DNA from: Weissella coleopterorum
GTDB taxonomy: Bacteria; Bacillota; Bacilli; Lactobacillales; Lactobacillaceae
Reading direction: 5' to 3'
DNA length: 64,000 nt
NCBI RefSeq assembly: GCF_011304355.1
Contig: NZ_CP049888.1
Location: forward strand, 806,001-870,000
Shown here: positions 1 to 9,514 of the stretch, in pieces
Numbering within the stretch: position 1 is the first letter of the stretch
How the letters are laid out: the number at the start of each line of letters is the position of its first letter
The notes under the pieces: generated by a model
Seen by the model: the letters and a program-made list of their open reading frames with translations, nothing else
Told to the model about the DNA's origin: nothing
Database searches by the model: none
Program-made: the position numbers and the translations under genes

Positions 1-661
1 TCTAAGTCTGTTATTCATCAAATGGATTGGTCAGCGGTTTCTCCACAATATGGTTTGTGGGCAGCACAGTACGCCAATTACGATCGAACTGGGTATTTGT
101 CTGATCCTTGGACAGACGGCACAGGTTGGGGAGTATGGGGAGAACCAGCAATTTATCAGTATAGCTCAACCGGACTATTGGCTGGTTATGATGGTAATCT
201 GGATTTGAATATTGCATATATGGATAAGGACGCTTGAATAGTTTTGCAGGTAAGAACGTGGCACACCCACCAATTAATGAGAGCCCAAATCCAGTTCCCA
301 AGGTAGTGGATCAAGTTTTGAATCTGGGAGATACATTTAGCTTCACCAATCAAATTTACCGAGTTGATAAAATGACGTTGTTCAAAAACGTATGGCAAGT
401 CCTTTCGGTTGAATTAGCTGGTAACATTGATGGAGATTGGGAAAGCCACGGTATCCTGTTGAAATCGTTGATGGGGTACGACCGGGTACAATAGATACTT
501 CGAGTGAAGATCAAGTGTTACAAGTTGGTTCATGGTTTAAATTTAAGCAAACAGAACCGTGGACGGTTATCAAGAATGATGCTGCAACTAATTCTGTATT
601 ATTTTATACTCATGGTTATGGAGAGATCTGGATCATGGCTGATAGCCTAGTTGAAGTTTAA
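1..661 (+). pseudogene. GH25-type lysozyme, 3' part, with two frameshifts
   Basis: The window opens inside a gene whose first visible frame (1-237) reads like the C-terminal end of a glycoside hydrolase family 25 muramidase: a YQYSSTG segment followed by GNLDLNIAYMD, as at the end of the catalytic barrel. That frame stops at 235-237, but reading continues without interruption in a second frame (about 234-455) and a third (about 456-661). Together they give two cell-wall-binding-like units, each starting DQVL and separated by about 75 residues; the second ends in W-x-x-A-x-x-L-V-E-V. Restoring one G near 233 (DAWNSFAGK) and one C near 455 (HGIPVEIV) would give one continuous protein. Both lesions are single-base losses, so this is either a pseudogene or a sequencing artefact. 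The 5' part, including the catalytic Asp/Glu residues, lies outside the window. Confidence 0.75.
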
Positions 662-702
662 TATAAAATAATAGTTACATTGAAAATATATGAATGTAAT
701 CA

Positions 703-731
703 TTGAAAACGTTTTCACAATCGGTTATAAT
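703..731 (+). promoter_or_regulatory. Sigma-A promoter overlapped by a perfect cre (CcpA) site
   Basis: TTGAAA (703-708), a 17-bp spacer and TATAAT (726-731) form a near-consensus promoter about 45 bp before the start of the secreted protein at 775. The sequence TGAAAACGTTTTCA at 704-717 fits the catabolite-responsive element consensus TGWAANCGNTNWCA at every position and covers the -35 box. CcpA bound there would be expected to block polymerase, so catabolite repression of the downstream gene is inferred. Confidence 0.75.
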
Positions 732-774
732 AATTCTAACGACACTTACTGATAATGCTATAGGAGGATGAAAC

Positions 775-1257
775 ATGATTAAAAAGTATCTTGCGAAGTT
801 TTTAGTAACATTAACACTATTGGTGCCATTTTTAGGAGTATCTGCTATTCCTGTATCAGCAAATAGCAATATCGTATCTAATAGTAATAAAACAAATGAT
901 GCGTACGCTTACAGTGAGTTAACTAATTTAAATCACTTGAAATATTATGATGAATTTATTTCTAAAGTTTATGTAGATAACTCTATTAACGGTAGTGCTA
1001 CAAATAATTCTAGAAATTTAATGATTCATTTGAAAGATACGGTAACTAACCCACATTTATCTTTTGGTATTTATGATAAAGATAATGATGTTATCGCATT
1101 AAGCCCTATTTTCGATGACCACACTGTTCATATTGGGCTAGATGATCTAAGCCCAGGAGAAAAGTATACAATCTTTGTAATGGACGTTGAACACTTGAAG
1201 GTTAATTTACTATTCGATTTTACTCCGATCAGCGTAGATTCTGGATTGAAACTTTAA
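775..1257 (+). CDS. Small secreted protein of unknown function
   Basis: A 160-residue protein with a clear Sec signal peptide: KK at residues 3-4, a hydrophobic core to about residue 26 and a likely signal peptidase cut after VSA at about 27-29. The mature part of about 130 residues has no cysteines and no wall anchor, and is rich in Asn, Ser and Asp. It contains a stretch resembling one beta-sandwich edge (SPGEKYTIFVMD). I do not recognise a family. The start is supported by AGGAGG at 763-768. It is a single-gene unit with its own cre-containing promoter and terminator, so it is probably exported and repressed by good carbon sources. It may belong with the neighbouring lysozyme remnant to a cell-surface region. 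Confidence 0.7.
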   Translation: MIKKYLAKFLVTLTLLVPFLGVSAIPVSANSNIVSNSNKTNDAYAYSELTNLNHLKYYDEFISKVYVDNSINGSATNNSRNLMIHLKDTVTNPHLSFGIYDKDNDVIALSPIFDDHTVHIGLDDLSPGEKYTIFVMDVEHLKVNLLFDFTPISVDSGLKL

Positions 1258-1265
1258 TATAAATT

Positions 1266-1309
1266 AAAAGGCTAATAGGTTAGGAGTTCCTAGCTGGTTA
1301 GCCTTTTTT
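1266..1309 (+). terminator. Rho-independent terminator after the secreted protein
   Basis: AAAAGGCTAA at 1266-1275 pairs perfectly with TTAGCCTTTT at 1298-1307, with a smaller AGGA/TCCT hairpin inside the loop and a T-rich tail. Confidence 0.8.
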
Positions 1310-1503
1310 ATTTTGCTAATTTAGCGTCTACAGAGGGATAATAAGACATTAATAAAATTATTAATTATTTGGTACAATAGTAAAGTGATAGTTAAAACTG
1401 TTTTGATATTTCACAAACACAGAAAGTTATTAAATTAAAAAGTTAGTGCCCGAGTTAGTGGGTAAATGTAAATTCGTTGTACTATCAACGGTTAGGAGAG
1501 CAC

Positions 1504-2331
1504 ATGCCGGAGCTACCAGAGGTTGAAACAGTAAGACGAGGGTTGACTAACCTCGTTCAAGGACGGACTATCTTAAAGGCAGAAGTACGTTGGGAAAAGA
1601 TAGTTGGGATGTCAGAAGTTGAATTTGATGCAGAAATTTCGGGGCGCAAGATTGAAAAGATTGATCGGCGGGGGAAATATCTCCTGTTCCGATTAAGTGG
1701 TAACAAGACATTAGTTTCACATTTGCGCATGGAAGGAGCATACTATACTGTTCCAGCAGGAACTAAACCAGGTAAACATGATTTAATCACTTTTCATTTA
1801 GACCAAGATATTGATCTGTTTTATCGTGATACACGTAAATTCGGGCGTATGAATTTAGTTGATACTCCGGATGCAATGCTGGTAGCAGGGCTGGCAAAAA
1901 TTGGACCTGAACCAACTGAAACAGATTTAACTTTGAAGTATATGCAAAAAGAGTTTCAACGTAAGGGAGCAATTAAACCCTTCTTGTTGGATCAAAGTCA
2001 TATAGCTGGATTGGGGAATATTTACGTTGATGAAACATTATGGATGTCTAAAATTCATCCATTACAGCCTGCTAATACAATTAATTTGGAACAATTAGCA
2101 GATTTACGAAAATCCATTATTGATGAACTTGCTATAGCTACAAAAAATCATGGAACAACGGTTCATTCTTTTACCACTGCCTTTGGAGAAGCGGGGACTT
2201 TTCAAAATCAACTTAATGTTTATGGAAGAGCAGGTGAGCCGTGTTATCGTTGCGGAACTGCGCTCGTAAAAACAAAGGTTGCTCAACGAGGGACAACTTA
2301 TTGTCCACATTGTCAAGTTCTACATAATTAA
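1504..2331 (+). CDS. mutM: Formamidopyrimidine-DNA glycosylase (Fpg/MutM)
   Basis: Removes 8-oxoguanine and ring-opened purines from oxidised DNA and nicks the abasic site. The start is fixed by chemistry: the family needs MPELPEVET at the N-terminus because the proline at position 2 is the catalytic nucleophile, so ATG 1504 is chosen over an upstream in-frame ATG at 1477; GGAGAG lies before it. The protein is 275 residues, normal for the family. The C-terminal zinc finger is intact (CYRCG ... CPHC), as is the central region DTRKFGRM. It starts an operon with coaE and dnaB. In related bacteria polA is often just upstream; here the upstream genes are unrelated. Confidence 0.96.
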   Translation: MPELPEVETVRRGLTNLVQGRTILKAEVRWEKIVGMSEVEFDAEISGRKIEKIDRRGKYLLFRLSGNKTLVSHLRMEGAYYTVPAGTKPGKHDLITFHLDQDIDLFYRDTRKFGRMNLVDTPDAMLVAGLAKIGPEPTETDLTLKYMQKEFQRKGAIKPFLLDQSHIAGLGNIYVDETLWMSKIHPLQPANTINLEQLADLRKSIIDELAIATKNHGTTVHSFTTAFGEAGTFQNQLNVYGRAGEPCYRCGTALVKTKVAQRGTTYCPHCQVLHN

Positions 2332-2345
2332 CAAAGAGGATTAAA

Positions 2346-2942
2346 ATGTTGGAAATTGGAATTACCGGTGGAATTGCTACTGGAAAATCAACGGTGGCAA
2401 AATATATTCAAGAACAGGGATATCCGGTTTTAGATGCTGATGTGGTGAGTCGCGAATTGGTTAGACCCGGATCGATAATATTACAAGCATTGGCACGTCA
2501 ATTCGGTTTACAAATCTTAAAAGATGATGGGGAATTGGATCGCTCCAAATTAGGTAACATCGTTTTTGGCGATGAAGAAAAGTTGAAAAAATTAAATTCG
2601 ATAATGCATCCTGCTATTAATCAAGAATTAAAAAAGCAAGCAAAGATTTTAGCACAGGAAGGTTATGATCTTATCTTTCTGGAAATTCCATTGTTATTTG
2701 AAACCAAAAATGCAGTTGGAGTAGATCGGATTATAGTTGTGACATTGAACCCAGACGAACAATTAATGCGATTAGTTCAACGGAACCATTTAACAAACAC
2801 TGAGGCCAAACAGCGAATTGATGCTCAACTTCCCATAGATCAAAAAGAAGCGTTAGCAGATTATGTGGTACAGAACAATCAAACTAATGTGATGCATGAT
2901 CAAGTAGATCATATCATTGATGAATTAAGAAGTTTAAGTTAA
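2346..2942 (+). CDS. coaE: Dephospho-CoA kinase
   Basis: Last step of coenzyme A synthesis: phosphorylates the 3'-hydroxyl of dephospho-CoA with ATP. The 198-residue protein has the P-loop GGIATGKST at residues 8-16, the DADVVSREL substrate segment that follows, and the LIFLEIPLLFE segment near residue 108, all typical of CoaE. It begins 14 bases after the mutM stop, with an AGAGGA ribosome site. In many lactobacilli nrdR follows coaE; here dnaB follows directly, so nrdR must be elsewhere or absent. Confidence 0.95.
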   Translation: MLEIGITGGIATGKSTVAKYIQEQGYPVLDADVVSRELVRPGSIILQALARQFGLQILKDDGELDRSKLGNIVFGDEEKLKKLNSIMHPAINQELKKQAKILAQEGYDLIFLEIPLLFETKNAVGVDRIIVVTLNPDEQLMRLVQRNHLTNTEAKQRIDAQLPIDQKEALADYVVQNNQTNVMHDQVDHIIDELRSLS

Positions 2943-2962
2943 ATAATTAGGAGTAGGGATTT

Positions 2963-4257
2963 ATGCCATTTAACATTCAACAAAAATTCAAAGTTAAGGG
3001 TATTGTCAACTTAACACCTAAAAATTTAGAAAGTTTGGGTAATTTATATTTACCATTAATTGGGATAGAAGCCTTTGCGGTTTATATGGCACTAATCCAG
3101 CAACCGCAAAGATTAAAACGCGATAATACAACCACCCATGTAGAATTATTAAATCAATTAAATTTATCCGGTCCTCGCCTGATTCAAGCACGTGAAAAAT
3201 TAGAGGGTTACGGACTTATTCGAACTTTTGAACAAGTTTTAACACTTGAATCTCAATGGGTTTATGAAATAAATCAACCGATTGATGCTGAAGATTTTTT
3301 AAATGATAAATTACTAGTTAAATTATTAAAATCATATTTGGGGGATGATCAATTTGAAATTTTAAAGAGTAAATTAATTCCAGATCCAGAGGTGATTTCC
3401 GGAAATAATGTTTCAAAGGGATTATTTGATATTGTCCGTGAAGATAATTTTGATCAAATTGATGATGTAGCATCGATTAATCAACCAGCAACCGCATGGG
3501 ATGATGCTCGCCAAAGAAATCAACCAGCACTTGATATAGATCTAATGTTTGAGATGCTTAAAGGTTATGGCTTAGATCGTCTGACATTACTACAAAATAA
3601 AGAAAGCTTTTTGATTTTTAAGAAGTTATACTCGATTGATGATTTAACGTTAATCCGATTAATTCAAGGTCATATGCTAGATGATCATCAAATTGATGTA
3701 AAGGGAATTGAAAGCTCATTACGACAAACATTTAAACAACAACAAGAGATTAAGACTGTATCCACAAAGGAAAATATAACTGACCAGCCAAAGACTGGTA
3801 ATCTTTTAATTGATCAAGCAAACCAATTGAGCCCGCTGGAATTCCTACAAAATATTCGAGAGCAACGAGGCGGTTTAGTTACATCAAGTGAGCAATATGC
3901 AATTGAACAATTAATCAAATATGGACGATTGCCCAATTCGGTCATAAACATGGAATTGTATACTTTAAGTGTTTTACAAAAACGTAAAACATTACCAAAG
4001 GCGATTTTAGAAGCAACTTACTCGGATTGGGCTCAGGCTAAAATTAAAACCCCAGGTGAAGCTATAAAATATATCCAACAACGTGAACAAAAAATTAAGC
4101 AAAATCGAGGAGCAATCCGGGGGGGAATCAACAAGGTGAAACTCGACCTGATTGGGAAAATCAGCCGGTACAAGAAGTTAGCTCCGCTGATCAAGCTAAG
4201 CTTGATCAAATGATGGCTCAAATGGAAGCAAAGCGGGTAACTAAAAAGGAGTTATAA
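2963..4257 (+). pseudogene. dnaB: DnaB replication-initiation/helicase-loading protein, frameshifted near the 3' end
   Basis: DnaB of Firmicutes (not the E. coli helicase) works with DnaD and DnaI to load the replicative helicase. The reading frame from ATG 2963 (ribosome site TTAGGAG) matches the family over about 390 residues, then runs into a non-homologous tail and stops at 4213. A shift of one base at a run of seven G (4119-4125) gives a tail typical of the family: QQGETRPDWENQPV ... QMMAQMEAKRVTKKEL, stopping at 4255-4257 with TAATG overlap into dnaI. Eight G would restore the frame. Because the gene is normally essential, a sequencing error or slippage at the G-run is more likely than real loss. 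Confidence 0.85.
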
Positions 4258-5240
4258 TGTCAAATGTAGAACCATTTAACTTTAGGAGTAATCAAGGGCA
4301 GCAAAATGTGGGGAAATCTTTTCAAAATATTTTAAAAAAACGTCCTAAAATGCAAAGCGAATATGAAAAAATTAGAAAAATTATCCTGGATGATGAAGAA
4401 ATTCAAAAATTCATTCAAAATAATCAACCTGCTTTGAATGAAACCATTTTTAATCGAGATTTGGCCACGGTTTACGAATATTATTTACAAAGACAAAAAC
4501 AAAATGCCGGTCAAAATGATGTCCACCCTGGCTATAACCCTGAATTATTATTTGTTGATCAAAGGGTGGTCATTCAGTATCGTGCTAGCAAACAAATGCA
4601 AAAGCAACATGAAAAATTAAAAGCTTCTAGCAAGATTACAACCCTAGGAATGCCTAAACAATTGAAAATGGCGACCATGAATGATTTTACTGGCATCGAG
4701 CCCGGAATGGCGGCAGCAGTTTTAGCCGTATCTGAATTTATTCAAGCTTATGTTGAGAACCCCAAAGAATTTCATCGAGCCACATATTTACAGGGACCTT
4801 ATGGAGTTGGTAAAACTTATTTAATGGGGGCCATGGCTAATCAATTATCGTTTGATGATATTGATGTACTTTTGTTGCATTATCCAACTCTAGCATCCAA
4901 TATGAAAGAAGCTATTAATGATTCCAGTATTGACACTAAGACGGTGCGCTTGGAGATGAAAAATGTTGATATCTTGGTATTAGATGACATTGGGGCAGAA
5001 ATTGATGGAAGCGGATGGATTCGAGACGATGTTTTAAGTGTTGTTCTAGATTACCGGATGCAGAATGGCTTAGCCACATTTTTTACTTCGAATTTTTCGA
5101 TGAATCAACTAGAGAAAGAACATTTTGCATTAACCAAAAATGGAGCCGATCCAGTTAAAGCGGAAAGAATTATGCAACGAATTAAGTATTTAGCAAAGGA
5201 GATTCCGGTTAGTGGTAAAAATAGAAGGTTAGATTCATGA
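4257..5240 (+). CDS. dnaI: Primosomal helicase loader DnaI
   Basis: AAA+ ATPase that loads the replicative helicase at the origin and at restarted forks. The 327-residue protein has an N-terminal helicase-binding domain (about 1-125) and a C-terminal ATPase domain with Walker A GPYGVGKT at 180-187, Walker B VLVLDDIGAE-like sequence near 241 and a sensor-like TFFTSNFS near 278. Its ATG overlaps the dnaB stop and its own stop overlaps the next gene, so it is translationally coupled. The N-terminal domain has no cysteine at all, whereas the Bacillus subtilis protein is described as binding zinc there. Confidence 0.93.
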   Translation: MSNVEPFNFRSNQGQQNVGKSFQNILKKRPKMQSEYEKIRKIILDDEEIQKFIQNNQPALNETIFNRDLATVYEYYLQRQKQNAGQNDVHPGYNPELLFVDQRVVIQYRASKQMQKQHEKLKASSKITTLGMPKQLKMATMNDFTGIEPGMAAAVLAVSEFIQAYVENPKEFHRATYLQGPYGVGKTYLMGAMANQLSFDDIDVLLLHYPTLASNMKEAINDSSIDTKTVRLEMKNVDILVLDDIGAEIDGSGWIRDDVLSVVLDYRMQNGLATFFTSNFSMNQLEKEHFALTKNGADPVKAERIMQRIKYLAKEIPVSGKNRRLDS

Positions 5241-6355
5241 TGTTTGTTCAAAATAAGGTAAAATTAGCACCGTGGTTAATTTTATTTTTTGGCATAGGAA
5301 TATTGTATTTTGGGTTAAGGCAGGATGCATTTTTATATCAGCAACCAATCGTTCAAGTTAAACAGGTAAAGACTTTTGATATAAACCATGCCACTGATGC
5401 TTATTTAAATCATGTTCAAAACTATCAACAAAGTGTTCAAGTTGAATTTTTAAATACACATAAACAAGGACAAAAAATTTGGGTTGAAAACAACTATGAT
5501 AGTAGTCAAGGAATGGATCAGCAATTGCAACCAAGAATGCAAATTTTCTTACGTCGACAAGGTGATACTTGGAGTTTTGATAACGTTAAAAGGGACTCCA
5601 CTTGGATTCCAATCTTAATAATGTTAATTGGGTTGTTAGTTAATTTGATGGGAAAAGCCGGACGATTAACATCGGTATCCTTGCTGTTAAATTCATTGTT
5701 ATTTATTATGGCGATTGGTCTTAATCTTAGGACTGGCACCCATTACTTATTGGTAATTTTTATTTTATTTAGCCTGATTGTATCGGCCTTAACTTTGGGA
5801 TTTGTGATGGGGCTTAGAAATCGTCAAACTTGGGTAATATTTTTAACAGTCTTGACTGCGACATGTAGTGCTATGTTAATTGCGGCCATAGTTTTTAAAT
5901 TGGATCATAATCAAGGTTTAAATTTTGAATTATTAGGGTTTATTACACAGTTACCAATTCCAATGTTTTTTGCAATGACGTTAGTGGGCGTCTTGGGTGC
6001 AGTTATGGATGAATCAACGGATATGATAGCAACTCTATTTACATTAATAAAGACTAATCCCAAGATTACAGCGAAGGAATTAGTGCTGGCGGGACAACAT
6101 GTGGGTCAAGAAATATTTGGCGCTTTAACAAATGTGTTATTTTTGATTTTTATTGCTTCTCAAATCCCCATGGCAATTTTATTTTTAAGGAACGGCAATG
6201 ATATTGGATATACATATAGTATGAATATGAAGTTAGGAATGATTCAAACTTTAATTAGTGCCATCGGTATTGTTTTAACCGTTCCCGCTGGCATTATGTG
6301 GGTAATAATTGATCATAAATATCAAGATAGTATCCATAAAAGGAGGCGCAATTGA
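5237..6355 (+). CDS. YibE/F-family membrane protein (longer paralogue)
   Basis: A 372-residue integral membrane protein: one N-terminal transmembrane segment (about 12-28), an extracellular part of about 95 residues, then about seven hydrophobic segments. The second half has the YibE/F pattern GVLGAVMDESTDM, followed by a HVGQEIFGALTNVLF-type stretch near residue 290. The ATG overlaps the dnaI stop (ATGATG), and the stop overlaps the next gene, which is a related protein. The biochemical function of YibE/F proteins is not established to my knowledge; the pair probably forms one membrane complex. Confidence 0.8.
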   Translation: MMFVQNKVKLAPWLILFFGIGILYFGLRQDAFLYQQPIVQVKQVKTFDINHATDAYLNHVQNYQQSVQVEFLNTHKQGQKIWVENNYDSSQGMDQQLQPRMQIFLRRQGDTWSFDNVKRDSTWIPILIMLIGLLVNLMGKAGRLTSVSLLLNSLLFIMAIGLNLRTGTHYLLVIFILFSLIVSALTLGFVMGLRNRQTWVIFLTVLTATCSAMLIAAIVFKLDHNQGLNFELLGFITQLPIPMFFAMTLVGVLGAVMDESTDMIATLFTLIKTNPKITAKELVLAGQHVGQEIFGALTNVLFLIFIASQIPMAILFLRNGNDIGYTYSMNMKLGMIQTLISAIGIVLTVPAGIMWVIIDHKYQDSIHKRRRN

Positions 6356-7113
6356 TGTCAGTTACATTCATTTTAGCGCTCATTCTGCTTATTTTGATGA
6401 TCATTATTGGTGGTAAAAAGGGATTTGGTGCTTACATTAGCCTATGGATTAATTTCACTATCTTAATGGGGATGTTACTTTTTATTAGTTGGGGATTTAA
6501 TCTTTGGGTTATATTACTAGTTGGAAGCAGTTTGGTTTTGTTAATTACAGTTTATAGTTCTGGAGCCGACGAAGATACTATCTTGATCGCATTACAAAGT
6601 AGTTTGATTGTAATGTTAATTTTAATGATAATCATCATTCCAGTTGAGCATATTAATTTTGTTCAAGGTTTTGCGGTCGAAAATTCCGAGGAATTAGAAG
6701 GGTTATCCCTTCAAATTGGTTTGAATTTTGGTCAATTGGGAGTAGCAGCGGCCTTATTAGCTACTTTGGGGGCGATTGCTGAAGCAGCAGTTGCCATCAC
6801 TTCTGGAATATCTGAAATTATGTATCATCATCCACAGATGAAACTGTTTGATTTAATCAAAGAAGGACGCCAATTAGGTCAACAAATTGTGGGAACAGCG
6901 CTGAATACTGTTTTATTCGGATTTATGGCTGACTTTTTGAGCTTAGGGATGATGTTTGCCAAGCTTCATTATAGTTTTGCCGAGATTATTAATTCTAAAT
7001 TATTTGTTGCAGCCATCTTATCAATGATTTATGCGTTTTTAGGAGTTATTATGGTTTTACCAATCACCTTAATGCTAATCAATCTAAGGCATAAGCATAA
7101 ATTAAATAGTTAA
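6355..7113 (+). CDS. YibE/F-family membrane protein (shorter paralogue)
   Basis: A membrane protein of about 252 residues with six or seven hydrophobic segments and the same signature as its upstream neighbour (LGAIAEAAVAITSGISEI, then GRQLGQQIVGTALNTVLFG). ATG 6355 is preferred over TTG 6352 because AGGAGG at 6341-6346 is well spaced from it; it shares one base with the upstream stop (TGATG). Co-transcription with the longer paralogue and ending at a strong terminator suggest a two-subunit membrane complex of unknown role. Confidence 0.78.
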   Translation: MSVTFILALILLILMIIIGGKKGFGAYISLWINFTILMGMLLFISWGFNLWVILLVGSSLVLLITVYSSGADEDTILIALQSSLIVMLILMIIIIPVEHINFVQGFAVENSEELEGLSLQIGLNFGQLGVAAALLATLGAIAEAAVAITSGISEIMYHHPQMKLFDLIKEGRQLGQQIVGTALNTVLFGFMADFLSLGMMFAKLHYSFAEIINSKLFVAAILSMIYAFLGVIMVLPITLMLINLRHKHKLNS

Positions 7114-7116
7114 ATC

Positions 7117-7158
7117 AAAAAGCTATTTCTGACAATGTTGTTTGAAATAGCTTTTTAA
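7117..7158 (+). terminator. Strong terminator of the mutM-dnaI-YibE/F operon
   Basis: AAAAAGCTATTTC (7117-7129) and GAAATAGCTTTTT (7144-7156) form a perfect 13-bp stem with a 14-base loop; the U-tract is part of the second arm. Confidence 0.9.
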
Positions 7159-7211
7159 ATTTTTATAAAAACAGTGAATTTAAAAAATAATGTTGATAAA
7201 TTAGCAATGAC

Positions 7212-7241
7212 TTGATGAAAATTAGATATTTATGCTAAAAT
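7212..7241 (+). promoter_or_regulatory. Extended -10 promoter of the two-component operon
   Basis: TTGATG (7212-7217), an 18-bp spacer, and TAAAAT (7236-7241) preceded by TGC (extended -10). It lies about 55 bp before the response regulator gene in otherwise gene-free DNA. Confidence 0.5.
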
Positions 7242-7295
7242 TAATTAGTTTGTTAAGATGCGGGGAAATTTGTTTTTAAGGAATAGGGTGCTAAG

Positions 7296-7985
7296 ATGAG
7301 TAAAATTTTGATAATTGAAGATGAGGCAAATTTAGCACGGTTTGTTGAGTTAGAATTACAACATGAAGGTTATGAAACGACGGTTACTGATAATGGTCGT
7401 ACAGGGTTAGAGACGTCATTAAATGATAATTTTGATCTTATTTTATTAGATTTAATGTTGCCGGAATTAAGTGGATTAGAAGTTGCACGGCGACTTCGTG
7501 AAGTTAAAAATACACCGATTATAATGATGACCGCCCGTGATTCAGTGATTGATCGTGTCTCAGGTTTAGATTATGGGGCGGATGATTATGTGGTGAAGCC
7601 ATTTGCTATTGAGGAATTATTAGCACGTATTCGGGCTTTACTGCGACGGATTAATATTGAAACTGAGGAACACGCTAGTCATCAAAGTATTGTCAAGTAT
7701 CGCGATTTGGTGGTTGAAAAAGAAAATCGCATTGCTCGTCGCGGTGATGAAATTATTAATCTTACAAAACGTGAATACGAGTTGCTCGTGATTTTGATGG
7801 AGAATATTAACGTAGTTCAGTCCCGAGAAGTTCTGTTAGCCAAAGTCTGGGGCTATGATGACAATGTTGAAACTAATGTTGTGGATGTTTATATTCGCTA
7901 CTTGCGTAATAAAATTGATTATAGTGATTCGAAAACTTCGTATATTCAAACGGTTCGTGGAACAGGATACGTAATGCGTCAATAG
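7296..7985 (+). CDS. OmpR-family response regulator, ArlR/CsrR-like
   Basis: A 229-residue transcription regulator. The receiver domain (1-120) has the acidic pair ED at 8-9, the phospho-acceptor D52 (LLLDLMLP), T79 and K101 (VVKPF). The C-terminal winged-helix domain (about 135-229) has the NLTKREYELL and RGTGYVMR segments of OmpR/PhoB proteins. It is followed after 16 bases by its sensor kinase. Overall it resembles ArlR/CsrR regulators of surface and virulence-type genes in Gram-positive bacteria; the regulon here is unknown. Confidence 0.9.
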   Translation: MSKILIIEDEANLARFVELELQHEGYETTVTDNGRTGLETSLNDNFDLILLDLMLPELSGLEVARRLREVKNTPIIMMTARDSVIDRVSGLDYGADDYVVKPFAIEELLARIRALLRRINIETEEHASHQSIVKYRDLVVEKENRIARRGDEIINLTKREYELLVILMENINVVQSREVLLAKVWGYDDNVETNVVDVYIRYLRNKIDYSDSKTSYIQTVRGTGYVMRQ

Positions 7986-8001
7986 AATTTGGAGAGATAC
8001 A

Positions 8002-9494
8002 ATGGATAAAACAGCCATTGTTAAAAATAATCCCAAGCAAAAGTCAGGTTTGTCCCTCAAATGGAAGTGGGCTATGGGCTCAGCCTTGGGCTTTTTTTTA
8101 ATATTTATAATTTTTAGTTATATCTTAATTGTTGCCTTTACCAATCGAATGTTGGTGGATGAAAAGTCTTCAACGCGAGCTTCATTGAATTGGGTAGCTC
8201 AAAGTTTACAAAAAGTGCCAATTTATAATTTAGAGCCACAGAAAATTGAATCAGAAATTGTTGGTGATAATGCACTTTCGCAAAAACAAGAGGTTGGATT
8301 AGTTGAAACTATGCGAACCGACTTTAAAATTACAATTTACGACGGAACAAATGAGGTTTACCCAAAACATACAAAACAAGCTATCCAATTAGTTGATCAG
8401 AAGATAAAACTTGAACATGATGCCCGAGGTCGGCGTGCCTTAGTAGGGTATAAGAAGATTCAAAATTCAACAGGTCAAACAATTGGGATGATTCGGTTAG
8501 TAAATCATCTCGATCGATTTAATCGACTATTTAATCGAATTTATCTCATTACCCTAGTGGCAACACTTTTGGGGTTGTTTTTCATTGCCATTTGGGGTTA
8601 TTGGTTAGCTGATTATCTGCTCCGCCCAATGGAAGATATTAAAAAAGTCGTTGATGCTGCTCGAATAGATGCTCAATCTCAAACGAGAGTGGATCTAGCC
8701 GGTACTAGAAATGATGAATTAACCGATTTGGGTAAAATCGTCAATCGAAGTCTTGATCAGATGCAACGCACGATGTTGACTCAGCATCAATTCGTAGAGG
8801 ATGTTTCGCATGAATTACGAACGCCGGTTGCGATTGTCAAAGGGCACATGGATTTGCTAAATCGATGGGGTAAAAATGATCCTAAAATTTTAAATGAATC
8901 AATTGAAGCCTCATTGAATGAAATCAATCGGATGCAGGGATTAGTTCAAGAAATGTTAGATCTGACTCGAGCAGATCAAGTTGAATTAGCTTTTAAAGAT
9001 GGGAATACGGATACTCGTGAAGTAGTTAAGGCGGTCTATAATAATTTTAAAATGATTCATGATGATTTCACTTTTATTCTTGATGATGACTTGAAGAAAC
9101 CTACAATGGTAAATATGTCACGGGACCATTTAGAGCAAATCATGATTATTTTATCGGACAACGCAGTTAAATATTCTCGTGATCGTAAAGAAATTCACTA
9201 TTCTGTTGCTAGAAGCGGAGGACAAGTTCAAATTGCGGTTCAAGATTTTGGTGAAGGCATCAGCCCCAAGGAAGCTCAACATGTTTTTGATCGCTTTTAT
9301 CGAATTGATAAAGCACGTTCCAGAAAACAGGGTGGTAACGGGCTGGGACTAAGTATTGCTCAAAAATTAATCGAAGGTTATGGGGGACAATTGTCTTAGA
9401 ATCTGTGGAAGGACACGGATCCATTTTTAGAATTACATTACCAATTAAAAATGATGAATCAAAGAAAGATACACCATTTGGTGAGATATATTAA
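8002..9494 (+). pseudogene. Sensor histidine kinase, ArlS-like, with a one-base loss near the 3' end
   Basis: Membrane sensor kinase partner of the regulator upstream. It has a transmembrane helix at about 26-47, an extracytoplasmic sensor region (about 48-178), a second helix (about 179-204), a HAMP linker, and a HisKA domain with H270 in VSHELRTP. The ATPase domain shows the N box (ILSDNAVKYS), G1 (QDFGEG) and G2 (GNGLGLSIA). The first frame stops at 9397-9399 just after GGQLS; the normal ending (LESVEGHGSIFRITLPI) continues in another frame to a stop at 9492-9494. One missing base near 9395 explains this. If real, about 32 C-terminal residues including the last beta strand of the ATPase fold are lost, which could weaken the enzyme. 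Confidence 0.85.
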
Positions 9495-9514
9495 AGATAG
9501 TATGTGAAAAAAGG

